Assembly: GCA_945788545.1 (NCBI GenBank)
Contig: CALZMK010000141.1
Coordinates: 1 to 5,327, forward strand
Source of the DNA: an uncultured Prevotella sp.
Lineage (GTDB): Bacteria > Bacteroidota > Bacteroidia > Bacteroidales > Bacteroidaceae
DNA: 5,327 bases
Reading direction: 5' to 3'
Part shown: piece by piece, positions 1-5,327 of the stretch
How the letters are laid out: each line of letters opens with the position of its first letter
Numbering within the stretch: the stretch's first letter is position 1
Position numbers and translations under genes: made by a program
The notes under the pieces: generated by a model
Databases searched by the model: none
Told to the model about the DNA's origin: nothing
Seen by the model: the letters and a program-made list of their open reading frames with translations, nothing else

Positions 1-22
1 TCAGATAACTTAACATATATAT

Positions 23-27
23 AAGGA
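23..27 (+). promoter_or_regulatory. Possible ribosome binding site for the AI-2E-family gene
   Basis: AAGGA lies 3 nt before the ATG at 31. The motif resembles a Shine-Dalgarno core but the spacing is shorter than usual, so its role is uncertain. The 30 nt before the gene contain no TAnnTTTG promoter element. Any promoter must therefore lie upstream of the window, or the gene is read through from an upstream gene. Confidence 0.4.
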
Positions 28-30
28 AAT

Positions 31-1146
31 ATGCTCGAGAAGACAATAACATTCGACCGCTTCGTTAGAGGCATGCTCATCACACTTTTGGTGGGAGCAA
101 TTCTCTTTGTCATCAACTATCTGAGTAGTGTATTGCTGCCCTTTTTCATAGCATGGCTATTTGCCTACCTGCTCTACCCGATAGTAAAGTTCGTGCAACA
201 TAGGTTACACGTGCCAGGTCGCGTGCTGTCCATCATCGTCACACTATTGTTTGTCATTGGAGTGATTGCGGGAATCCTCTATCTCATCATCCCACCGATG
301 ATCGAGCAGTTTGAGAAACTCGGCGAACTCGTGACACGCTATCTGCACGAGACCACACACATTAAGAACTTTCCATTAGCCATACGTCAATGGATTGACG
401 AGAACGGAGGCGAGATACAGAAGTTCTTCGAGAACAAGGAGGTGACCGATGCCATTCGCAAGGCTATGCCGCGGGTGTTCGAGGTGATCACACAGACAGC
501 CACCGTGCTAATCAGCATTATCACATCGATGGTAACTCTCATCTACCTCTTCTTCATTCTTATGGACTACGAGACTCTCTCGGCAGGTTTCATCAGGATG
601 TTCCCCAAGAAGAGCCGCCCGTTTTGGCGCTCATTGATGGACGATGTAGAGACACAGCTCGATAGTTATGTGCGCGGTCAGAGTCTTGTGGCCCTATGTA
701 TAGGTATTTTGTTCTGCATTGGATTCACCATCATCGGTTTTCCGATGGCCATCGGTCTTGGCATTCTAATAGGATTGTTGAGCCTTGTGCCATATCTACA
801 TGGCTTTGCCTTCATACCGATGATACTACTCTCGGCTCTCAAGGCTGTAGATACAGGTGAAAACTTCTGGCTGATATTCGGTTCGGCTGTAATCGTATTC
901 ATCGTCGTACAGGTTATCACCGACATGGTGCTCACCCCCAAGATTATGGGCAAAGCCATGGGGCTCAACCCCGCCATTCTTCTCTTGTCGCTGTCGGTAT
1001 GGGGTGCTTTGTTAGGATTCATCGGTCTTATTGTAGCTCTTCCGCTCACCACCCTACTCATTGCTTATTATAAGAGATATGTGGTGAAAGAAGAGGAAGA
1101 AAAGGCCATAGAAAGCGAAAATACAACAAAATCAGCACAAGAATAG
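31..1146 (+). CDS. AI-2E/PerM-family (UPF0118) transporter-like membrane protein
   Basis: This is a 371-residue inner-membrane protein of the AI-2E transporter family (PerM, TqsA, YdiK relatives). Its layout fits the family: two hydrophobic helices near residues 14-55, a third near 63-88, and a soluble amphipathic stretch near 90-150. A helix follows near 155-178, and a C-terminal block of closely packed helices spans about 218-348. Family-type signatures are visible: SYVRGQ at 212-217, LVPYLHG at 252-258, LTPKIMGKAMGLNP at 301-314, and a GxxGLIVALPLT-type end near 332-343. The tail after residue 350 is charged, rich in Glu and Lys. The length is normal for the family and the frame is intact. 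Known members have been linked to autoinducer-2 export or to ion/proton antiport, so the substrate cannot be assigned from sequence. The first in-frame ATG was chosen, with AAGGA just upstream. The gene stands alone here, followed after 80 nt by a separately promoted tRNA. Confidence 0.88.
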   Translation: MLEKTITFDRFVRGMLITLLVGAILFVINYLSSVLLPFFIAWLFAYLLYPIVKFVQHRLHVPGRVLSIIVTLLFVIGVIAGILYLIIPPMIEQFEKLGELVTRYLHETTHIKNFPLAIRQWIDENGGEIQKFFENKEVTDAIRKAMPRVFEVITQTATVLISIITSMVTLIYLFFILMDYETLSAGFIRMFPKKSRPFWRSLMDDVETQLDSYVRGQSLVALCIGILFCIGFTIIGFPMAIGLGILIGLLSLVPYLHGFAFIPMILLSALKAVDTGENFWLIFGSAVIVFIVVQVITDMVLTPKIMGKAMGLNPAILLLSLSVWGALLGFIGLIVALPLTTLLIAYYKRYVVKEEEEKAIESENTTKSAQE

Positions 1147-1164
1147 CAAAAAAACGCTAAATAA

Positions 1165-1196
1165 TTTGGTTATTTCAAAATTTGTGCGTACCTTTG
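1165..1196 (+). promoter_or_regulatory. Bacteroidota-type promoter of tRNA-Lys
   Basis: TTTG at 1165-1168 and TACCTTTG at 1189-1196 match the Bacteroidota -33 (TTTG) and -7 (TAnnTTTG) consensus with a 20-nt spacer. Transcription would start a few bases past 1196, leaving a 5' leader of about 20-25 nt before the tRNA. The element begins just after the AI-2E-family gene ends, so the tRNA need not depend on read-through. Confidence 0.85.
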
Positions 1197-1226
1197 CACC
1201 GCTTTTTAACAAAAGAGCACAGCGAT

Positions 1227-1299
1227 GACTCGCTAGCTCAGCTGGTAGAGCACAACACTTTTAATGTTGGGGTCATGGGTTCGAGCCCCATGCGAGTCA
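1227..1299 (+). tRNA. trnK: tRNA-Lys, anticodon UUU
   Basis: A full cloverleaf can be folded by eye. The acceptor stem GACTCGC (1227-1233) pairs perfectly with GCGAGTC (1292-1298), with discriminator A1299. The D stem is GCTC 1236-1239 with GAGC 1248-1251, and the D-loop carries the conserved GG (1244-1245). The anticodon stem CAACA 1253-1257 pairs with TGTTG 1265-1269. The seven-base loop CTTTTAA puts TTT at 1260-1262, which reads lysine AAA/AAG. A five-base variable region precedes T stem ATGGG 1275-1279 and CCCAT 1287-1291, with T-loop TTCGAGC. CCA is not encoded, since CGA follows the discriminator, so the tail must be added enzymatically. The gene is a stand-alone unit with its own promoter and terminator. 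Confidence 0.98.
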
Positions 1300-1302
1300 C
1301 GA

Positions 1303-1336
1303 AAAAAGGAGTGGTTTTCATTAACCACTCCTTTTT
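1303..1336. terminator. Bidirectional intrinsic terminator between tRNA-Lys and the convergent operon
   Basis: AAAAAGGAGTGGTT (1303-1316) pairs without mismatch with AACCACTCCTTTTT (1323-1336), giving a 14-bp stem with a 6-nt TTCATT loop. On the plus strand it begins 4 nt after the tRNA discriminator and ends in a T-rich run to 1340. On the minus strand the A-run 1302-1307 becomes a T-tract, placed 22-56 nt past the response regulator's stop codon. It therefore fits termination in both directions. Confidence 0.9.
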
Positions 1337-1357
1337 CTTTTCCCCTTCTTCTAAGTA

Positions 1358-1708
1358 TCAGATGTACTTTGAGATGGTGGCGAGACATACCTCGGCATTC
1401 ACCGGTTTTGAGAGGAAGTCGTCGCAACCGGCGGCGAGGGCCTGCTCGCGATCGCTCTCAAAGGCATTGGCAGTGAGAGCAATGATGGGCATATTGGGCT
1501 GTTCCTTCTTGATTATCCGGGTAGCCTCAAGTCCGTCCATCTCAGGCATCTTGATGTCCATAAGTATGATTTCAAATCCACCCTTGGCTGCATAATCCAC
1601 AGCCTCCTTGCCATTCTTCGCTCTGATGATGTTGTAGTGCTTCTTGAGCAGGTAGCTCATCAAGATGAAGTTGCTGTCGTTGTCTTCTGCAATCAAAATT
1701 GTCTTCAT
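1358..1708 (-). CDS. Receiver-only (single-domain) response regulator
   Basis: This 116-residue protein consists of one CheY-like receiver (REC) domain with nothing after it. The phosphorylation site is complete: acidic pair E8/D9 in ILIAEDN, phosphoacceptor D51 in ILMDIKMPEMDG, switch threonine T79 in IIALTA, and lysine K101 in FLSKP. The style (AEDNDSN, MPEMDGLEATR) resembles the receiver of hybrid histidine kinases more than that of DNA-binding OmpR or LytTR regulators. It should be cytoplasmic and phosphorylatable, acting as a phospho-relay step or by protein contact, since no output domain is present. The ATG at 1706-1708 is 25 nt past the stop of the upstream sugar-transporter gene on the same strand. 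No promoter-like element lies between, so co-transcription is likely. No clear Shine-Dalgarno sequence is present. The protein ends naturally near the last helix of the domain, so it looks complete rather than broken. Its cognate kinase is not in the window. Confidence 0.92.
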   Translation of the reverse strand: MKTILIAEDNDSNFILMSYLLKKHYNIIRAKNGKEAVDYAAKGGFEIILMDIKMPEMDGLEATRIIKKEQPNMPIIALTANAFESDREQALAAGCDDFLSKPVNAEVCLATISKYI

Positions 1709-1733
1709 AAGTCTATATAATATTTAGTGATTA

Positions 1734-3182
1734 TTATTTTTTCCACAGTTTGGTCATGTCCTCAAGTGTCTTGCCCTTGGTCTCAGGAACGAGACGCCAT
1801 ACGAAGAGGGCGGCAAGGATACAGATGACACCATAAAGGCCATAGGTGAACCAGTAGCCGAGACTGTTGGCCATAGGCACGAACGAGGTTGACACAATCC
1901 AGTTGAATATCCACTGGAAGGCTACGGCGATGGCCACTGCCTGGCCACGGATGGTGTTGGGGAACACCTCGGCGATGAGCACCCAGCAAATGGGTCCCCA
2001 CGAGAACATAAATGAGGCTGAATATACCATGATGGAGATCATGCAAAGGAGCTGGACATCGGGATTGCCGAATGTGCAAGCCACGCCGATGGCTCCTATT
2101 GCCATACCGAGCGAACCGATGATGAGAAGCGGTTTGCGACCGAGTTTCTCGACCGTAAAGATAGCTACACAGGTGAATCCAAGGTTTACAATACCATTAA
2201 ATACGGTGAGCATCATCGGATTGTCGAAGCCCATTGCCTCATATATACGCGGTGCATAGTAGAGCACGGCATTGATACCGACGGCCTGCTGGAACACTGA
2301 GAGCATAACTCCAACGAAGATACAGAGGAAACCGTAGGTCATAAGCTTTTCCTTCTTCTCACTGACGGTGTTCTTTATCTCATCGAGAATTTCCCTTGCC
2401 TTGGCAGCGCCATTGATGCGGGTGAGAACACGCTCGGCCTTGTCGTCCTGACCGATGAGGGCAAGATAGCGCGGAGTCTCGGGCACAAAGCAGATGAGCA
2501 GGGCGAAGAGTCCGGCAGGCACCATCTCCGAACCGAACATATATCTCCATCCTGTCTCGATAGCCCAGGCTGCCTCGCCACCGTTGAGTATTTGGTTCAT
2601 TCCGTCGCCAATGCTCTGGATGACAGGAGCAACATGGTCGCCGAGAATGAAGAAGTTGACGAAATACACGACCAACTGACCGAAGATGATGGCAAACTGG
2701 TTCCATGACACGAGCATACCACGGATGTTGCTGGGTGCAATCTCACCGATATACATAGGACACACGGCAGAAGCAAGTCCCACACCGATACCACCTATCA
2801 CACGATATATATTAAAGACAATAAGCAAGGTGAGGTTGGGTTCGCCCTTGGCCAATACCATTGTCTCAGGATACATCGAACCCCATGCCGAGATGAAGAA
2901 CATCACGCCGGCAAAGATGAGCGAACGCTTGCGGCCCCAATTAGAGGCCAACAGTCCGGAGATTGCCGAACCGATGATACAGCCTACCAAGGCACTCGAA
3001 CTGGTGAATCCATGCCAGAAATCGGTATATACGAAATCGTCGGCACCCATGAAAAATGCCTGTAATCCCTTTTCTGCTCCCGATATCACAGCGGTGTCGT
3101 AACCAAACAGAAGACCGCCCAATACGGCGACCATCACAATTGAAATTAGGTAGGCCTTGCTACCCTTGTCTTGTTGTTCCAT
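1734..3182 (-). CDS. xylE: XylE-like sugar:proton symporter (MFS sugar porter family)
   Basis: This 482-residue, 12-helix major facilitator protein belongs to the sugar porter family and is closest in style to the E. coli D-xylose:H+ symporter XylE (491 aa). Matching motifs in order are: GGLLFGYDTAVISG with D29, at the proton-coupling Asp of XylE; NWGRKRS at 81-87; YRVIGGIGVG with R127; and YIGEIAPSNIRG at 144-155. NQFAIIFGQ follows, with Q169 at a sugar-contact position, then VPETPRYL at 233-240 and QQAVGINAVLYY with Q298, Q299 and N304. The later motifs are EKLGRKP, GPICWVLIAEVFP and the C-terminal VPETKGKTLEDM at 465-476. The reading frame stays open to an ATG at 3251. The ATG at 3182 was chosen because MEQQDKGSKAY aligns with the usual family start, and a promoter-like element at 3218-3225 lies inside the longer version. 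Pentose import is likely, since the divergent neighbour is an arabinofuranosidase. Xylose, arabinose or another sugar cannot be separated by sequence. Confidence 0.92.
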   Translation of the reverse strand: MEQQDKGSKAYLISIVMVAVLGGLLFGYDTAVISGAEKGLQAFFMGADDFVYTDFWHGFTSSSALVGCIIGSAISGLLASNWGRKRSLIFAGVMFFISAWGSMYPETMVLAKGEPNLTLLIVFNIYRVIGGIGVGLASAVCPMYIGEIAPSNIRGMLVSWNQFAIIFGQLVVYFVNFFILGDHVAPVIQSIGDGMNQILNGGEAAWAIETGWRYMFGSEMVPAGLFALLICFVPETPRYLALIGQDDKAERVLTRINGAAKAREILDEIKNTVSEKKEKLMTYGFLCIFVGVMLSVFQQAVGINAVLYYAPRIYEAMGFDNPMMLTVFNGIVNLGFTCVAIFTVEKLGRKPLLIIGSLGMAIGAIGVACTFGNPDVQLLCMISIMVYSASFMFSWGPICWVLIAEVFPNTIRGQAVAIAVAFQWIFNWIVSTSFVPMANSLGYWFTYGLYGVICILAALFVWRLVPETKGKTLEDMTKLWKK

Positions 3183-3217
3183 AATCTTTTTTAGTAGTAA
3201 TGTTATTAAATTCGGCA

Positions 3218-3225
3218 CAAAATTA
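3218..3225 (-). promoter_or_regulatory. Putative -7 element of the transporter/response-regulator operon
   Basis: Read on the minus strand this is TAATTTTG, an exact match to the Bacteroidota -7 consensus TAnnTTTG. Transcription would begin around 3210, leaving a leader of roughly 28 nt before the ATG at 3182. No TTG is found at the expected distance upstream; the nearest resemblance is TATG (minus strand of 3249-3252) with a 23-nt gap. The promoter may therefore be weak or activator-dependent. Confidence 0.5.
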
Positions 3226-3245
3226 CTAAAAATATCTGAAATTAC

Positions 3246-3276
3246 TTGCATATTATGAAATATTTAACTAATTTTG
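3246..3276 (+). promoter_or_regulatory. Promoter of the arabinofuranosidase gene
   Basis: TTG at 3246-3248 and TAATTTTG at 3269-3276 are separated by 20 nt, the same spacing as in the tRNA-Lys promoter of this window. The -7 element matches TAnnTTTG exactly, while the -33 element is CTTG rather than TTTG. The inferred start site is near 3283, giving a 5' leader of about 27 nt. The leader has no purine-rich Shine-Dalgarno sequence, which is usual in Bacteroidota. Confidence 0.72.
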
Positions 3277-3309
3277 TCGCTGATACTAGCTTAAACCTAC
3301 TGTATAATA

Positions 3310-5286
3310 ATGAAAAGAACACTAATTACATGCGCTATCGCAGCGGCTTGTGCGATAGCAGCAGATGCCCAAACCAATGTTTTGGACATCAACACCAAGA
3401 AAGCCGGAGCAAAGATACAGGACACGATGTATGGCCTGTTTTTTGAGGACATTAACTATGCCGCCGACGGAGGTCTGTACGGCGAGCTTGTGAAAAACCG
3501 CTCATTCGAGTTCCCACAAAGCTACATGGGATGGCAGGTATTCGGTGACGTAAAACTGAAGGACGACGGTCCATTTGAGCGTTGTCCACACTATGTCGTG
3601 CTGAATGCACCCAATCATCAGGAACGCCGCACCGGTATCCAGAACGAGGGTTATTTCGGTATCGGAGTTGTTAAGGGCGAGGACTATCGTTTCTCGGTAT
3701 GGGCAAAGGCTCCAAAGGGCAAGACATCCATCCGCGTGCAGCTTATCGACCAGTACTCTATGGGTGAGCACCAGGAATTTGTAGAGCAGACTCTCGACAT
3801 CACTTCTGCCGACTGGAAGAAGTATGAGATAGTACTGAAGTCGCCCGAGACCCAGAAGAAGGCAAACCTGCGTATCTTCCTCAAGGGTGAGAACCCTGTA
3901 TGCCTTGAGCACGTGAGTCTCTTCCCCGTCAATACATTCAAGAACCGCAAAAACGGACTTCGCCGTGATGTGGCACAGGCTCTTGCCGACGTAAAGCCTG
4001 GATTGTTGAGATTCCCCGGTGGATGTATCGTTGAGGGCACTGACCTCGAGACACGCTACCAGTGGAAGAACACCATCGGACCGGTGGAAAACCGTCCGCT
4101 CAACCAGAACCGCTGGGAGCACACCTTCGACTATCGCTACTATCCCGACTACTATCAGAGCTACGGACTTGGATTCTTCGAGTTCTTCCAGTTCTCGGAG
4201 GACATCGGTGCAGAGCCTCTGCCTGTGCTCAACGTGGGTATGGCATGCCAGTTCCAGAACTGGGACAAGGAGTGCGCACATGTACCTATGGACCAGCTTG
4301 ACCCATATATCCAGGACTGCCTCGACCTCATCGAGTTTGCCAATGGCGACGTGAACACCACATGGGGAAAGAAGCGTGCGGAGATGGGACATCCCGAACC
4401 ATTCAACATGAAATATATCGGTGTGGGCAACGAGCAGTGGGACACCTTATATTATAAGCGTCTCACACCATTTGTCAAGGCCATTCGCGCCAAGTATCCC
4501 GACATCAAGATTGTGGGTACCAGTGGTCCCGACTCAGAGGGCAAGATGTTTGAACTGGGATGGCAGGACATGAAGAAGCAGAAGGCCGACCTCGTTGACG
4601 AGCATTTCTATCGCCCTGAGAGCTGGTTCCTCAACAGCGGTCTGCGCTATGAGAACTACGACCGCAAGGGACCGAAGGTATTTGCAGGTGAGTATGCTTG
4701 CCACGGCAAGGGCAAGAAGTGGAACCACTACGAGGCATCTATCCTTGAGGCTGCCTTCATGACCGATATGGAGCGCAATGCCGACGTAGTTTATATGACT
4801 GCCTACGCTCCGCTGTTGGCTCATGTTGACGGATGGCAGTGGCGTCCCGACCTTGTATGGTTTGACAACACCGAGATGTTCAAGACCTGTTCTTACTATG
4901 TTCAGCAGATGTATGCCCAGAACAAGGGTACCAACGTGCTCAGTCTTACTATGAACAAGAAGCCCGTGGCTGGTCAGGAGGGACAGAATGGATTGTTCGC
5001 CAGTGCCGTGCTTGATGCCAATGCCAACACTGTTATCGTGAAGGTGATTAACACGAGCAAGACCGCACAGAACATCAGTCTCAACCTCGTGGGCATGAAG
5101 GGCGAGAAGACGGCCAAGACCATCACGCTCAACCACAACGGTATGGACGACGAGAACTCTATCGAGGCTCCCAACAAGATTGCTCCGGTGGAGGGTAGCG
5201 TGAAGTGTGAGGCTGGCAGCAAGAACACCGTGCTCAACGATGTCCTCCAGCCAATGACATTCAGGCTATATACTATCAAGAAGTAA
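3310..5286 (+). CDS. Secreted GH51 alpha-L-arabinofuranosidase
   Basis: This 658-residue glycoside hydrolase family 51 enzyme should remove terminal alpha-L-arabinofuranosyl units from arabinoxylan, arabinan or their oligosaccharides. A signal peptide is visible: MKR, a hydrophobic core, then ADA|Q with likely cleavage after residue 20, so it probably acts in the periplasm or outside. Cys14 follows AAA, but the core before it is short, so a lipoprotein anchor is less likely. Residues 24-69 hold the GH51 N-terminal signature (YGLFFEDINYAADGGLYGELVKNRSFE). Residues about 70-205 look like an inserted beta-sandwich, carbohydrate-binding-like module. The TIM barrel follows from about 215, with LRFPGG at 233-238. 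The predicted acid/base is E375 in GVGNEQWD and the nucleophile is E461 in FAGEYACHG. The 86-residue spacing resembles plant-type GH51 more than the short bacterial AbfA type. A C-terminal beta domain runs to the end. No frame damage is seen. Confidence 0.95.
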   Translation: MKRTLITCAIAAACAIAADAQTNVLDINTKKAGAKIQDTMYGLFFEDINYAADGGLYGELVKNRSFEFPQSYMGWQVFGDVKLKDDGPFERCPHYVVLNAPNHQERRTGIQNEGYFGIGVVKGEDYRFSVWAKAPKGKTSIRVQLIDQYSMGEHQEFVEQTLDITSADWKKYEIVLKSPETQKKANLRIFLKGENPVCLEHVSLFPVNTFKNRKNGLRRDVAQALADVKPGLLRFPGGCIVEGTDLETRYQWKNTIGPVENRPLNQNRWEHTFDYRYYPDYYQSYGLGFFEFFQFSEDIGAEPLPVLNVGMACQFQNWDKECAHVPMDQLDPYIQDCLDLIEFANGDVNTTWGKKRAEMGHPEPFNMKYIGVGNEQWDTLYYKRLTPFVKAIRAKYPDIKIVGTSGPDSEGKMFELGWQDMKKQKADLVDEHFYRPESWFLNSGLRYENYDRKGPKVFAGEYACHGKGKKWNHYEASILEAAFMTDMERNADVVYMTAYAPLLAHVDGWQWRPDLVWFDNTEMFKTCSYYVQQMYAQNKGTNVLSLTMNKKPVAGQEGQNGLFASAVLDANANTVIVKVINTSKTAQNISLNLVGMKGEKTAKTITLNHNGMDDENSIEAPNKIAPVEGSVKCEAGSKNTVLNDVLQPMTFRLYTIKK

Positions 5287-5293
5287 ATAATAT

Positions 5294-5327
5294 AAAAGAA
5301 GGTGTCAAATGATTGACACCTTCTTTT
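5294..5327 (+). terminator. Intrinsic terminator of the arabinofuranosidase gene
   Basis: Bases 5294-5308 pair perfectly with 5313-5327, a 15-bp stem with an ATGA loop ending in TTCTTTT. It starts 8 nt after the TAA stop at 5284-5286. The A-rich left arm would give a T-run on the other strand, so it could also serve a convergent gene beyond the window. The T-tract is cut by the window end. Confidence 0.88.

Larger units (their letters stand above)
3217..3277. repeat. Inverted repeat carrying both divergent -7 elements
   Basis: The 9-mer TAATTTTGT occurs on the plus strand at 3269-3277 and on the minus strand at 3225-3217, symmetric about position 3247. Similarity continues: 12 of the 16 bases starting at each TAATTTTG are identical, and TTTA precedes each copy with a one-base length difference. 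An AAATAT/ATATTT pair (3230-3235 and 3260-3265) lies inside with nearly the same centre. Part of the match simply reflects two copies of the -7 consensus. Confidence 0.6.

Noticed and set aside
1159..1175. Small hairpin AAATAA/TTATTT after the AI-2E-family gene as a terminator
   Set aside because: It has only six A-T pairs and no T-tract, and it overlaps the -33 element of the tRNA promoter. No convincing terminator was found for this gene.
1227..1299. tRNA-Lys as an integration site for a mobile element
   Set aside because: No integrase gene or partial duplicate of the tRNA 3' end was noticed in the window, and the flanking genes look like ordinary chromosomal ones.
1182..1595. 137-aa plus-strand open frame running through the tRNA and into the response regulator
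   Set aside because: It translates the tRNA promoter, the tRNA itself and the terminator, then runs antisense to a REC domain with intact active-site residues.
3183..3251. 23-residue N-terminal extension of the transporter from the ATG at 3251
   Set aside because: The extension contains the predicted -7 element and inverted repeat, and it is not like sugar porters, which begin shortly before the first helix as at 3182.
3303..3308. TATAAT as a sigma70-type -10 box before the arabinofuranosidase gene
   Set aside because: It lies 1 nt before the ATG with no -35 partner, and Bacteroidota use TAnnTTTG elements. AT-rich leaders produce such matches by chance.
3502..4392. 296-aa open frame on the minus strand inside the arabinofuranosidase gene, with similar ones at 4534-5136 and 3684-4040
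   Set aside because: These lie fully antisense to a strongly supported GH51 coding sequence, show no recognisable domain and have no promoter or start context. They are shadows of codon bias in the real gene.

Overview
This window looks like chromosomal DNA from a Bacteroidota gut-type bacterium, most plausibly Prevotella/Segatella or a close relative. The genus is inferred from protein style and was not tested. The clearest sign is promoters of the form TTG-N20-TAnnTTTG, typical of the Bacteroidota housekeeping sigma factor. Start codons mostly lack a good Shine-Dalgarno sequence, and a polysaccharide-degrading enzyme is paired with a sugar transporter.

Layout. (1) 31-1146 (+): an AI-2E/PerM-family membrane protein whose promoter lies before the window. 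(2) 1165-1336 (+): a self-contained tRNA-Lys(UUU) unit with promoter, 73-nt tRNA without encoded CCA, and a strong hairpin terminator. The terminator also fits the end of the convergent minus-strand operon. (3) 3182 down to 1358 (-): a two-gene operon made of a XylE-like sugar:H+ symporter and, 25 nt downstream, a receiver-only response regulator. (4) 3183-3309: a 127-bp divergent control region with two outward-facing promoter-like elements. (5) 3310-5286 (+): a secreted GH51 alpha-L-arabinofuranosidase followed by a perfect 15-bp terminator hairpin at the window edge.

How the parts fit. The arabinofuranosidase probably releases L-arabinose from arabinoxylan or arabinan side chains outside the cytoplasm, and the divergently transcribed symporter could import the released pentose. 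The shared, compact control region suggests coordinated expression. The receiver-only protein in the transporter operon is the least explained part, since its kinase partner and output are not visible here. The AI-2E-family gene and the tRNA look like unrelated housekeeping neighbours.

All of the long coding space is explained. No mobile element, CRISPR array or clearly novel system is visible. The most interesting points are the symmetric divergent promoter region and the receiver-only protein in a sugar-transport operon.
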